Shown: in pieces, positions 33,745-42,105 of the stretch
How the letters are laid out: every line of letters starts with the position of its first letter
Numbering within the stretch: the stretch's first letter is position 1
Source of the DNA: Candidatus Microbacterium colombiense
GTDB lineage: Bacteria; Actinomycetota; Actinomycetes; Actinomycetales; Microbacteriaceae
Direction: 5' to 3'
NCBI GenBank assembly: GCA_029203165.1
Contig: CP119308.1
Span: 1,984,001 to 2,048,000 of the forward strand
Length of the DNA: 64,000 nucleotides
Translations under genes and position numbers: made by a program
Notes under the pieces: generated by a model
Told to the model about the DNA's origin: nothing
What the model saw: the letters and a program-made list of their open reading frames with translations, nothing else
Database searches by the model: none

Positions 33745-35036
33745 GCGACGACCTCGCGCGCAGCCGCGAGGACCTGTGAGAGATCACCGATCAGGTCGTC
33801 GATGTCTTCGATGCCGATCGAGACGCGCAGGGTGCCGGGTCGCACACCGAGCTGCTCACGCTCCTCCGGCGTGCGCAGGGCGTGGCTGGTCGTTCCGGGA
33901 TGCAGGACGAGCGAGCGCACGTCGCCGATATGGGTCATGTGCGTGAACACCCTCGCCTTCTCCACGAAGTGCCGGGCCGCGGGCAGGCCGTCACGCAGCG
34001 TGAACGTGAAGATCGAGCCGAAGCCGCCGTCGAGATACTGGACGGCCTTGTCATGGTCGGGGTGGGAGGGGAGGCCGGCGTAGTCGACGCTCTCCACCGC
34101 CTCCTGCGCCTCCAACCACTGCGCGACCTCGAGCGCGTTGCGCGACTGACGCTCGACGCGCAGACCGAGGGTCTCCGCCCCCTGGCCGATCAGGAAGGCG
34201 TTGAGCGGAGAGGGTGAGGCTCCGAACCTCGGGGCCACGGATTCTCGGGCGTAGGCGATGCGGGCGTTGCCGCCGTGGCGTGAGGCGATGCTGGGCACGC
34301 CTCCGCGCCCGGGCAGCACCAGGTGCGGTGCGTTGTGGCCCGCGCGGGTCGCGTCGAAGCGCCCGTCGTCGATGATCACACCGCCGAGCACCGACCCGTG
34401 CCCCGCGATGAACTTCGAGGCGGAGTGGACGACGATCGCCGCGCCGTGTTCGATCGGGCGCACGAGATAGGGCGTGGCGATCGTGTTGTCGACGATCAGC
34501 GGGATCGCGGCGGCATCCGCGATGGCACTCACGGCGGAGATGTCGAGGATGTCATTGCGGGCGTTCGCGATCGACTCCGCGAAGAATGCGCGTGTGTTGG
34601 GACGGATGGCGGAACGCCAGGCCTCCGGGTCGGCGATCTCGTCGATGAACGTCGTCTCGATCCCCAGGCGCGCGAGGTTGTCGAGGAGGAGACCTCGCGT
34701 GCCCTCGTAGATGTGCGTGGAACTGACGATGTGATCGCCCGCCCCGGCGACGGTGAGGAATGCCGTGACGACCGCAGCCTGGCCGCTCGCCACCAGCACC
34801 GCGTCGGCGCCGGATTCGAGGTCTGCGAGCTGCCGCTCCACCGTGCGCACCGTCGGATTGCCCGTGCGGGTGTAGCCGAAGCCGTTGCCGGTGCCGAAGT
34901 GATCGGCGGCGTGGTCGAAGTCGTCGAACTCGAACCCCGCCGTCAGGAAGATCGGTGTGGCTCGGGCCGTCGCCGACTCGCGGATCCGGCCGGCGTGGAC
35001 CGCGCGGGTGACGAAGCGGGCGGAGTCGACGGTCAT
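33741..35036 (-). CDS. O-acetylhomoserine sulfhydrylase / Cys-Met PLP enzyme
   Basis: PLP enzyme of the Cys/Met metabolism family, 431 aa, of the MetY length class. PLP contacts are FGYTRTGNPT, the SGQAAVVTAFL loop, VDNTIATPYLVRP and the Schiff-base Lys in VVHSASKFIAGHG. It should make homocysteine from O-acetylhomoserine and sulfide, or a related gamma-replacement. GAGAGG lies about 5 nt before the ATG. It is followed without a gap by an FMN monooxygenase and diverges from the leuCD leader across 80 bp. A close alternative is cystathionine gamma-synthase activity, but the long insert favours MetY. Confidence 0.9.
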   Translation of the reverse strand: MTVDSARFVTRAVHAGRIRESATARATPIFLTAGFEFDDFDHAADHFGTGNGFGYTRTGNPTVRTVERQLADLESGADAVLVASGQAAVVTAFLTVAGAGDHIVSSTHIYEGTRGLLLDNLARLGIETTFIDEIADPEAWRSAIRPNTRAFFAESIANARNDILDISAVSAIADAAAIPLIVDNTIATPYLVRPIEHGAAIVVHSASKFIAGHGSVLGGVIIDDGRFDATRAGHNAPHLVLPGRGGVPSIASRHGGNARIAYARESVAPRFGASPSPLNAFLIGQGAETLGLRVERQSRNALEVAQWLEAQEAVESVDYAGLPSHPDHDKAVQYLDGGFGSIFTFTLRDGLPAARHFVEKARVFTHMTHIGDVRSLVLHPGTTSHALRTPEEREQLGVRPGTLRVSIGIEDIDDLIGDLSQVLAAAREVVA

Positions 35037-35104
35037 GCGATACCTCTCGATAGGACGGTGCTCAGTAGAGTGTCACGGCGCGTCGCGGCCCGCCCAAGCG
35101 GTGG

Positions 35105-35110
35105 TAACCT
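35105..35110 (+). promoter_or_regulatory. -10 box for the leu leader (leaderless)
   Basis: TAACCT with a 6-nt gap to the leader-peptide ATG at 35117. No good -35 is visible. Confidence 0.6.
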
Positions 35111-35116
35111 GACGTC

Positions 35117-35164
35117 ATGCGGATCGTGCTCCTTCTTAGCGGCCGCGACGAGACCTCGTTCTGA
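35117..35164 (+). CDS. leuL: Leucine leader peptide upstream of leuCD
   Basis: A 15-codon ORF encoding MRIVLLLSGRDETSF. Ile-Val-Leu-Leu-Leu are consecutive, and two of the Leu codons are CTT, rare in this GC-rich genome, so translation should be sensitive to charged tRNA-Leu. It starts where transcription is predicted to start and ends 58 bp before leuC. A strong hairpin (35143-35181) begins within its 3' half. Ribosome-mediated attenuation of leucine genes has been proposed for actinobacteria. The peptide itself is not expected to have a function. Confidence 0.72.
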   Translation: MRIVLLLSGRDETSF

Positions 35165-35181
35165 GCCCCTCCTCGTCGCGG
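35143..35181 (+). promoter_or_regulatory. Attenuator-like hairpin overlapping leuL
   Basis: CCGCGACGAG (35143-35152, inside leuL just after the Leu codons) pairs perfectly with CTCGTCGCGG (35172-35181). A ribosome stalled on the Leu codons at 35129-35137 would cover the first arm and block the hairpin. No T-tract follows, so termination could be Rho-dependent or the hairpin could act on elongation otherwise. Confidence 0.65.
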
Positions 35182-35222
35182 AGTCCATCGTGGGCCGACC
35201 CGCCAGCTTCAGGAGACACGCA

Positions 35223-36680
35223 ATGAACACCCCCGCATCAGGCGCCGAACACGTACGCCCCCGCACTCTGGCCGAGAAGGTCTGGGACGACCACCTCGTC
35301 GTCAAGGGTGAGAACGGCGAGCCGGACCTCATCTACATCGACCTCCACCTCGTGCATGAGGTCACCAGCCCGCAGGCGTTCGACGGCCTCCGCAGCGAGA
35401 ACCGTCCGCTGCGTCGCCTGGACCTGACGATCGCGACAGAGGACCACAACACACCGACGTGGGAGATCGACAAGCCCATCGCCGATCTGACCAGCCGCAC
35501 GCAGATCGAGACGCTGCGTCGCAACGCCGCTGAGTTCGGCGTGCGTCTGCACTCGTTGGGTGATGCGGAACAGGGCATCGTGCATGTCGTCGGGCCGCAG
35601 CTGGGGTTGACGATGCCCGGCATCACCGTCGTCTGCGGAGACTCGCACACGTCAACCCACGGCGCGTTCGGCGCGATGGCCTTCGGCATCGGCACCAGCG
35701 AGGTCGAGCACGTCATGGCGACCCAGACGCTGCCGCTCAAGCCCTTCAAGACGATGGCGATCACGGTCGACGGCACGTTGCGCCCCGGCGTGACCGCGAA
35801 GGACATCATCCTGGCGGTCATCGCCAAGATCACGACCGGTGGGGGACAGGGCTACGTGCTCGAGTTCCGCGGCAGCGCGATCCGATCGCTGTCGATGGAA
35901 GGTCGCATGACCATCTGCAACATGTCGATCGAGGCGGGCGCCCGGGCAGGCATGGTCGCCCCGGACGAGACGACCTTCGAGTACCTCAAGGGCCGCCCGC
36001 ACGCACCCAAGGGTCAGGACTGGGATGACGCCGTCGCCTACTGGCGCACGCTGCCGACCGATGACGGCGCCACGTTCGACGCCGAGGTGTTCATCGATGC
36101 CGACCTGCTCGAGCCGTTCGTGACCTGGGGCACCAACCCGGGTCAGGGAAGCTCGCTGTCGGCGACGGTTCCCGACCCCGCCGACATCGTCGACCCGAAC
36201 GAGCGCGCCGCGGCAGAGCGGGCCCTGGAGTACATGGATCTCACGCCGGGCACCCCGCTCAAGGAGGTCCCTGTGGATGCCGTGTTCATGGGCTCCTGCA
36301 CGAACAGCCGGATCGAGGACCTGCGCGCATTCGCGTCGATCATCGAGGGCAAGAAGAAGGCCGACGGCGTGCGCGTCATGGTCGTGCCCGGATCCGCTCG
36401 CGTGCGCCTGGAGGCCGAAGCCGAGGGCCTCGACAAGATCATCACCGACTTCGGCGCCGAGTGGCGCTTCGCCGGCTGCTCGATGTGCCTGGGGATGAAC
36501 CCCGACCAGCTCGCCCCCGGTGAGCGCTGCGCGTCCACGTCGAACCGCAACTTCGAGGGCCGACAGGGCAAGGGCGGTCGCACCCACCTGGTCTCGCCGC
36601 TCGTCGCCGCGGCGACCGCGATCCGCGGCACGCTGTCCAGCCCGGGCGATCTGCTCGTCACCGTCGGAGAAGAGGCCTGA
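35223..36680 (+). CDS. leuC: 3-isopropylmalate dehydratase large subunit
   Basis: Aconitase-family subunit of 485 aa that carries the 4Fe-4S cluster and, with LeuD, isomerises 2-isopropylmalate to 3-isopropylmalate. The cluster Cys ligands are Cys359 in FMGSCTNSR and Cys419/Cys422 in FAGCSMCLG. CGDSHTSTHGAFG and RNFEGRQGKGGRTHL are also characteristic. AGGAGA lies 6 nt before ATG 35223. leuD follows after 2 bp. Expression is probably controlled by the leader peptide upstream. Confidence 0.97.
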   Translation: MNTPASGAEHVRPRTLAEKVWDDHLVVKGENGEPDLIYIDLHLVHEVTSPQAFDGLRSENRPLRRLDLTIATEDHNTPTWEIDKPIADLTSRTQIETLRRNAAEFGVRLHSLGDAEQGIVHVVGPQLGLTMPGITVVCGDSHTSTHGAFGAMAFGIGTSEVEHVMATQTLPLKPFKTMAITVDGTLRPGVTAKDIILAVIAKITTGGGQGYVLEFRGSAIRSLSMEGRMTICNMSIEAGARAGMVAPDETTFEYLKGRPHAPKGQDWDDAVAYWRTLPTDDGATFDAEVFIDADLLEPFVTWGTNPGQGSSLSATVPDPADIVDPNERAAAERALEYMDLTPGTPLKEVPVDAVFMGSCTNSRIEDLRAFASIIEGKKKADGVRVMVVPGSARVRLEAEAEGLDKIITDFGAEWRFAGCSMCLGMNPDQLAPGERCASTSNRNFEGRQGKGGRTHLVSPLVAAATAIRGTLSSPGDLLVTVGEEA

Positions 36681-36682
36681 TC

Positions 36683-37279
36683 ATGGATAAGTTCACGACC
36701 CACACCGGGATCGCGGCGCCGCTCAAGCGCTCGAATGTCGACACCGACCAGATCATCCCCGCGGTCTTCCTGAAGCGCGTGACCAAGACCGGTTTCGAGG
36801 ACGCGCTGTTCCACGGCTGGCGTCAGGATCCCGACTTCGTGTTGAACCAGCCTGATTTCCAGGGAGCCTCCGTGCTTGTCGCGGGCCCCGACTTCGGGAC
36901 GGGATCGAGCCGTGAGCACGCTGTCTGGGCACTGCGCGACTTCGGCTTCGCGGTCGTCCTCAGCCCGCGATTCGCCGATATCTTCCGCGGGAACTCCGGC
37001 AAGCAGGGACTGCTGGCAGCGACCATCTCGGAAGAGGACCTGGAGCGCATCTGGGCCGAGATCGACCGTGTTCCCGGGACACAGATCACCGTGGATCTCG
37101 AGGCGCGAACCGCGACGATCGGCGACGTCCAGGCCGAGATCGGGATCGACGATTACACTAGATGGCGGCTCCTCGAAGGGCTCGATGACATCGGGCTCAC
37201 TCTGCGCAACGAAGACAAGATCGCGCAGTTCGAGGCCCGTCGCGAGTCGTGGCGGCCCCGGACCCTCCCCGTGCAGTAG
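36683..37279 (+). CDS. leuD: 3-isopropylmalate dehydratase small subunit
   Basis: Swivel-domain subunit of isopropylmalate isomerase, 198 aa, the usual length. FTTHTGIAAPLKRSNVDTDQIIPA at the N-terminus (here split as FTTHTGIAAP and NVDTDQIIPA) and GPDFGTGSSREHAVWAL are diagnostic. It starts 2 bp after leuC in the same operon. The gap to murA is 66 bp without a clear terminator, so read-through into the envelope genes is possible. Confidence 0.96.
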   Translation: MDKFTTHTGIAAPLKRSNVDTDQIIPAVFLKRVTKTGFEDALFHGWRQDPDFVLNQPDFQGASVLVAGPDFGTGSSREHAVWALRDFGFAVVLSPRFADIFRGNSGKQGLLAATISEEDLERIWAEIDRVPGTQITVDLEARTATIGDVQAEIGIDDYTRWRLLEGLDDIGLTLRNEDKIAQFEARRESWRPRTLPVQ

Positions 37280-37345
37280 CACGGACGGGAAAGGTGGGCC
37301 AGGGGCAGCCCGCCCCCGATATCCGTGAATGAAGTGAGGCTCCGA

Positions 37346-38713
37346 ATGACGACACCCGTGCGCGATGCTCTTCCGGACGGAGTCCCCGCTCTCACCGGAG
37401 ACGTCCTCGCGATTCGAGGAGGACGCCCGCTGCGCGGACGCGTCGATGTGAAGGGCGCGAAGAACCTCGCGACCAAGGCGATGGTGGCCTCTCTGCTGGG
37501 CGACTCCGTCAGCGTGCTGCGCGACGTCCCCGCGATCAGCGATGTCGCCGTCGTGCGCTCGCTGCTCGAGGTGCACGGGGTCCGCGTCTCCGAGGGCGAT
37601 GAGCCGGGTGCACTGGTCTTCGACCCGAGCGACGTCGAGTCCGCGCACTTCGAGGAGATCGACGCACACGCCGGTGCCTCCCGCATCCCGATCCTGTTCT
37701 GCGGCCCGCTGCTGCACCGTCTCGGACAGGCGTTCATCCCCGACCTCGGCGGTTGCCGCATCGGCGATCGCCCGATCGACTTCCACCTGGACGCCCTGCG
37801 CAAGTTCGGCGCCATCGTCGAGAAGCTCCCGAGCGGCATCCGTCTCTCCACCGGCGGAAACCGCCTGCACGGAGCGAACATCCACCTGCCCTACCCGAGC
37901 GTCGGGGCCACCGAGCAGGTGCTGCTGACCGCGGTTCGCGCCGAGGGCGTCACCGAGCTGCGCAACGCCGCGATCGAGCCCGAGATCATGGACCTCATCG
38001 CCGTGCTGCAGAAGATGGGCGCCATCATCTCGTACGAGCCCAACCGGGTCATCGTCATCGAAGGCGTCGAGAAGCTCCGCGGCTACGACCACCGCTCGAT
38101 CTTCGACCGCAACGAGGCCGCGTCCTGGGCCTCGGCGGCGCTGGCGACCGACGGAGAGATCTTCGTCGGCGGAGCCAAGCAGCAGGAGATGCTCACCTTC
38201 CTCAACGTCTTCCGCAAGGCCGGCGGATGGTTCGACATCCAGGAGGACGGCATCCTCTTCCGTCGCGACGGCGAGCTGAAGCCCGTCGTCATCGAGACCG
38301 ACGTGCACCCCGGCTTCATGACGGACTGGCAGCAGCCGCTCGTGGTCGCGCTCACGCAGGCGAACGGACGTTCCGTCGTGCACGAGACCGTGTACGAGAA
38401 CCGACTCGGCTTCACCGACGCGCTCGTGAAGATGGGCGCCGACATCGTCGTGCACCCGCGCGGTCTGCAGGCCGGACCCCGCCGGGTCCCTCGCCGTGAC
38501 CTGGAGCAGGCCGCCGTCATCACCGGCCCGACCCCGCTGCACGGTGCCGACATTGTCGTCCCCGATCTGCGCGGCGGCTACAGCCACGTGATCGCCGCTC
38601 TCACCGCGTCCGGCGAGTCGCAGGTGTCGGGCGTCGACATCCTCAGCCGCGGATACGAGAAGTTCCTCGCCAAGCTCGACGCCGTCGGCGCTGACTTCGA
38701 CGTCATCCGGTGA
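37346..38713 (+). CDS. murA: UDP-N-acetylglucosamine 1-carboxyvinyltransferase
   Basis: First committed step of peptidoglycan synthesis: transfers enolpyruvate from PEP to UDP-GlcNAc. The protein is 455 aa with two inverse alpha/beta domains. The active-site loop reads GGCRIGDRPIDFH with Cys137 at the fosfomycin target position; mycobacteria have Asp there, so this enzyme should be fosfomycin-sensitive. I chose ATG 37346 (GAGG 7 nt upstream) over GTG 37325, which has no Shine-Dalgarno. Its stop overlaps the plsC start as GTGA. Confidence 0.94.
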   Translation: MTTPVRDALPDGVPALTGDVLAIRGGRPLRGRVDVKGAKNLATKAMVASLLGDSVSVLRDVPAISDVAVVRSLLEVHGVRVSEGDEPGALVFDPSDVESAHFEEIDAHAGASRIPILFCGPLLHRLGQAFIPDLGGCRIGDRPIDFHLDALRKFGAIVEKLPSGIRLSTGGNRLHGANIHLPYPSVGATEQVLLTAVRAEGVTELRNAAIEPEIMDLIAVLQKMGAIISYEPNRVIVIEGVEKLRGYDHRSIFDRNEAASWASAALATDGEIFVGGAKQQEMLTFLNVFRKAGGWFDIQEDGILFRRDGELKPVVIETDVHPGFMTDWQQPLVVALTQANGRSVVHETVYENRLGFTDALVKMGADIVVHPRGLQAGPRRVPRRDLEQAAVITGPTPLHGADIVVPDLRGGYSHVIAALTASGESQVSGVDILSRGYEKFLAKLDAVGADFDVIR

Positions 38714-39474
38714 GCGGCATGGGTGCCGGCTCGGGGGAGAAGTGGCGGCTGAGCCTGTTCTGGCCGCTCGCCGTGATCGTCGTACCGCTGGTGTCGCTGC
38801 TGGCGAAGATCCGCGTCGTCGGTGCGGAGAAGCTCCCTCGCACCGGTGCCTTCGTGCTCGCGCCGAATCACTATTCGGAGTTCGATCCGCTCATCGTCGC
38901 CGTGGCGGTGTGGCGCACCGGTCGTGAACCGCGCTTCATGGCCAAGGAGAGCCTGTTCAAGGTTCCGGTGCTCGGCTGGCTGCTGCGGCGAACGGGAATG
39001 ATCCCTGTCGCGCGCACCTCGTCGGCCTCTGCGGCGAAGCAGACGATGACGCAGTCGGCGGAGCTCGTGGAGCACGGCCGCGGAGTGATCGTCTACCCCG
39101 AGGGAACCCTCACCCGTGATCCCGATCTCTGGCCGATGCGGGGCAAGTCGGGCGCGGTGCGCCTGGCCCTCGCCGATGGGATCCCGCTGATCCCGATGGC
39201 GCAGTGGGGGACGCAGGAGATCATGGGGCGCTACCAGAAGGGGCTCAGCCTCTGGCCGCTCCGCAAGCCGATCAAGGTCATCATCGGCGATCCCGTGGAT
39301 GTGTCCGACCTGCGAGGTCGCGCGGGAGAGCAGGCGGCGCTCAATGAGGCGACGAGTCGACTGATGAACGCGATCACCGCGCTGCTGGAAGAGCTCCGTG
39401 ATGCGAAGGCGCCGGCTGAACGATGGAACCCCTCGAGCCACGGACAGAAGGAGACAGGGCGCCTTGACTCCTAA
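38710..39474 (+). CDS. plsC: 1-acyl-sn-glycerol-3-phosphate acyltransferase
   Basis: Membrane-associated acyltransferase of 254 aa that makes phosphatidic acid from lysophosphatidic acid. One N-terminal membrane helix (about 14-33) precedes the catalytic HX4D motif NHYSEFD (His54, Asp59), the substrate-binding FMAKESLF, and YPEGTLTRD. The GTG start overlaps the murA stop by 4 bp, and the 3' end overlaps the most likely gpsA start, so lipid precursor genes are tightly linked (gpsA makes the glycerol-3-phosphate). Confidence 0.92.
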   Translation: MSGMGAGSGEKWRLSLFWPLAVIVVPLVSLLAKIRVVGAEKLPRTGAFVLAPNHYSEFDPLIVAVAVWRTGREPRFMAKESLFKVPVLGWLLRRTGMIPVARTSSASAAKQTMTQSAELVEHGRGVIVYPEGTLTRDPDLWPMRGKSGAVRLALADGIPLIPMAQWGTQEIMGRYQKGLSLWPLRKPIKVIIGDPVDVSDLRGRAGEQAALNEATSRLMNAITALLEELRDAKAPAERWNPSSHGQKETGRLDS

Positions 39475-40597
39475 GAGGAATGTTCCCGTGGGCCCCCGAG
39501 CGACGGTCATCGGCGCCGGTAGCTGGGGAACCACATTCGGCAAGATCCTCGCCGACGGCGGCGCACAGGTCACGATGTGGGCGAGACGCGCCGAGCTCGC
39601 GCAGGAGATCAACGAGGCGAAGCGCAACTCGCGCTATCTGCCCGGGATCAACCTTCCGCGCAGCATGGTGGCCACGCATGAGCTCTCGACGGCCATGCAG
39701 GGTGCCGAACAGGTGTATCTCTCGGTACCGAGCCAGTCCCTGCGCGAGAACCTGAAGGCGCTGCGCCCGCTCCTCACCGACAGCGACGCGAAGATCGTGA
39801 GCCTGATGAAGGGCGTCGAGCGCAGCACCGGGCTGCGCATGAGCCAGGTCATTCAGCAGGAGCTCCGCTGCGACCCCGATCGCATCGCCGTCGCCTCGGG
39901 CCCGAACCTCGCGCTCGAGATCGCGCGGGAGCAGCCCACCGCCGCTGTCATCTCCTCGCGCAGCCAGGAGACCGCTGAGATCGTCGCGCGCGCCGCTCGG
40001 AACAACTACTTCCGCACTTTCGTGAACACCGATGTGATCGGCACGGAGTTCGGCGGCGTCCTGAAGAACCTCATCGCCGTGGCGATCGGCATCGTCGACG
40101 GCGTCGGGTACGGCGAGAACACGAAGGCGTCGATCATCACGCGCGGACTCGTGGAGATGACCGACTTCGCCGTCGCGAACGGCGCGCATCCGGAGACACT
40201 GCAGGGTCTCGCGGGGCTCGGCGATCTGATCGCCACCTGCCAGTCTCCCCTCAGCCGCAACAACACGGCCGGGCGCCTGCTCGGCCAGGGGTACAGCTTC
40301 CAGGATGTCGTGAAGCAGATGCAGCAGACCGCCGAGGGACTCGCTTCCGTCGCGCCGATCCTGCAGCTCGCGCGCGAGTCGGAAGTCGACATGCCCATCG
40401 TCGAACAGGTGAAGATGGTGCTCGACGGGAAGATGGATCCCCGTGACATCGCGCCGCACCTGACGACGGACGACGACACCCCGCAAGGGGAGAGGACCAA
40501 CCATGGACAAGCAGACGGTGGTGGTGCTCTTCGGAGGACGCTCCAGCGAGCATTCGATCAGTTCCGCCACGGCGGGGGGCGTGCTGGGCGCGATTGA
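39464..40597 (+). CDS. gpsA: Glycerol-3-phosphate dehydrogenase [NAD(P)+]
   Basis: Reduces dihydroxyacetone phosphate to sn-glycerol 3-phosphate for phospholipids. The NAD(P) motif GAGSWGTTFGKIL is near residue 17, the C-terminal domain has the catalytic Lys in GVLKNLIAVAIGI, and TRGLVEM follows. Start choice is uncertain: TTG 39464, with GAAGGAGA about 9 nt upstream, overlaps plsC; GTG 39488, with AGAGGAA 7 nt upstream, is nearly as good. The frame stays open for 95 bp into ddl, ending in a Gly/Arg-rich tail that looks non-conserved, so the genes overlap unusually far. Confidence 0.92.
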   Translation: MTPKRNVPVGPRATVIGAGSWGTTFGKILADGGAQVTMWARRAELAQEINEAKRNSRYLPGINLPRSMVATHELSTAMQGAEQVYLSVPSQSLRENLKALRPLLTDSDAKIVSLMKGVERSTGLRMSQVIQQELRCDPDRIAVASGPNLALEIAREQPTAAVISSRSQETAEIVARAARNNYFRTFVNTDVIGTEFGGVLKNLIAVAIGIVDGVGYGENTKASIITRGLVEMTDFAVANGAHPETLQGLAGLGDLIATCQSPLSRNNTAGRLLGQGYSFQDVVKQMQQTAEGLASVAPILQLARESEVDMPIVEQVKMVLDGKMDPRDIAPHLTTDDDTPQGERTNHGQADGGGALRRTLQRAFDQFRHGGGRAGRD

Positions 40598-41585
40598 CCG
40601 CGCCCGCTACGACGTGATCCCGGTCGGCATCACCCGTGAAGGAGCCTTCGTCCTGGAGGACGACGATCCTGCCAAGTTCCCACTCGACGCCGCACATCTG
40701 CCGGAGGTCGTCGACAACGGCAGCCGTGTGCGGTGGCCGGAACCCGGGGGAGACCGCACGCTGCGTGTGGTGCACCCCTCCGGGTCCGTGGAAGACCTCG
40801 GAGAGATCGACATCGTGCTGCCGATCCTGCACGGGACACACGGCGAGGACGGCACCATCCAGGGATACTTCGACACGCTCGAGGTACCGTACGCCGGCGG
40901 CGGCGTGCTCGACTCCGCATTGTGCATGGACAAGCACTTCATGAAGATCGCTCTGCAGGCGGCGGGCATCGCCGTGGCACCCTGGGTGACCGTGCGCCGT
41001 CGCGACTGGGCGGCATCTGCGGACAGGATCCGCGAACAGGCGGCGTCACTCGGCCTGCCGCTCTTCGTCAAGCCCGCGCGTGCAGGATCCAGCGTCGGGG
41101 TATCGAAGGTCGACGCGCTCGAAGAACTCGATGCCGCACTCGTGCTCGCGTTCGCCGAGGACGACAAGGTGCTCATCGAGACGGGTGTCACAGGTCGTGA
41201 GATCGAGGTCGCGGTGCTCGAGAGCGCCGAGGGCGTGCGCGCGTCGCTGCCGGGGGAGATCGTGCTCACCTCGCGCGGCTTCTACGACTTCGAGGGCAAA
41301 TACCTCGGTGGCGATGGGGTGGACGTCGTCTGTCCCGCCGAGCTGACGGATGCCGAGCTGGCGGCGATCCAGGACGCCGGAATCCGTGCGTTCGAGGCAG
41401 TCGACGGGCGAGGCCTCGCTCGCGTCGACATGTTCCTCACCGCGGATGGTGGGCTCGTGGTCAACGAACTCAACACCATGCCCGGGTTCACGCCGATCTC
41501 GATGTTCCCCAAGTGCTGGGTCGCATCCGGCCTGAGCTACGGCGATCTGATCTCGGAACTCATCGAGGCGGGTCTTCGGCGCTGA
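40503..41585 (+). CDS. ddl: D-alanine--D-alanine ligase
   Basis: ATP-grasp ligase of 360 aa that joins two D-alanines for peptidoglycan. GGRSSEHSISSATAGGV at the N-terminus, ILHGTHGEDGTIQG, the ATP-grasp segment LFVKPARAGSSVGVSKV and the metal-binding NELNTMPGFTPISMFPK are all present. The Shine-Dalgarno GGAGAGGA lies about 6 nt before the ATG, inside gpsA. It is coexpressed with murA, plsC and gpsA, as in many Micrococcales. Two converging and diverging genes follow. Confidence 0.96.
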   Translation: MDKQTVVVLFGGRSSEHSISSATAGGVLGAIDRARYDVIPVGITREGAFVLEDDDPAKFPLDAAHLPEVVDNGSRVRWPEPGGDRTLRVVHPSGSVEDLGEIDIVLPILHGTHGEDGTIQGYFDTLEVPYAGGGVLDSALCMDKHFMKIALQAAGIAVAPWVTVRRRDWAASADRIREQAASLGLPLFVKPARAGSSVGVSKVDALEELDAALVLAFAEDDKVLIETGVTGREIEVAVLESAEGVRASLPGEIVLTSRGFYDFEGKYLGGDGVDVVCPAELTDAELAAIQDAGIRAFEAVDGRGLARVDMFLTADGGLVVNELNTMPGFTPISMFPKCWVASGLSYGDLISELIEAGLRR

Positions 41586-41606
41586 GGCACCGGCCCCACT
41601 GAGGAG

Positions 41607-42089
41607 TCAGGCGGCGGGGGAGTCCACGCGGTTCGTGCATTTCGCCGTCGCCGGGGCGAGCCCCGCCTGGATGCGGGAGGACAGCTTGTCGACGATGGTC
41701 CCGAAGTCGATCTCCTCGCCGCGCTGGATGATCACTTCGATCGCCGGATCGCGACCGTAGGTGACGAGTCGTTGACGGGTGTCCTCCTGCTCCAGCACGA
41801 GCCAGTCGACACCGCCGAGCGTGGTGCAGTTCAGGTCTGACGGCGCCGGCGGATCGACGCCGCATCGCAGCACGATCGTGGGGTCGCCCCAGGCCGCGGT
41901 CGCCTGGGCGTCGGTCCAGACGCGGTCGAACCCTGCCACGTTGTCCGGGATCAGCACCGACACGTCGGCGCAGGCGGGATTGTTCGCGTCCCCGGCGGGC
42001 TCGAGGTGCACCGTGGTGGAGCATCCGGCGAGGAGCGTCCCCAGGAGGATCGCACCCGCGACAGCGGCGGCGGGACGGAGACGGTGCAT
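41607..42089 (-). CDS. DUF3515 lipoprotein
   Basis: Predicted lipoprotein of 160 aa. The signal peptide ends in the lipobox LLAGC with Cys23 as the lipidated residue. The mature part has four more Cys (PACADV, VLRCGVD, DLNCTTL, ATAKCTN), likely in two disulfides. DUF3515 proteins are found next to ddl across actinobacteria, including mycobacteria, but their role is unknown; an envelope function is inferred from position. A minus-strand TAGCCT box 6 nt before the ATG predicts a leaderless transcript. It converges on ddl. Confidence 0.85.
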   Translation of the reverse strand: MHRLRPAAAVAGAILLGTLLAGCSTTVHLEPAGDANNPACADVSVLIPDNVAGFDRVWTDAQATAAWGDPTIVLRCGVDPPAPSDLNCTTLGGVDWLVLEQEDTRQRLVTYGRDPAIEVIIQRGEEIDFGTIVDKLSSRIQAGLAPATAKCTNRVDSPAA

Positions 42090-42095
42090 GCTTCC

Positions 42096-42105
42096 AGGCT
42101 ACCTT
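42096..42105. promoter_or_regulatory. Overlapping divergent -10 boxes (DUF3515 / thiL)
   Basis: Minus-strand TAGCCT (42101-42096) has a 6-nt gap to ATG 42089. Plus-strand TACCTT (42100-42105) has a 7-nt gap to ATG 42113. The two hexamers share the central TA base pairs within a 23-bp intergenic gap, so only one can be melted and used at a time in either direction. Confidence 0.6.

Noticed and set aside
35037..35116. SAM-type riboswitch between the MetY-type gene and the leu leader
   Set aside because: The gap is only 80 bp and shows none of the conserved SAM riboswitch loops.
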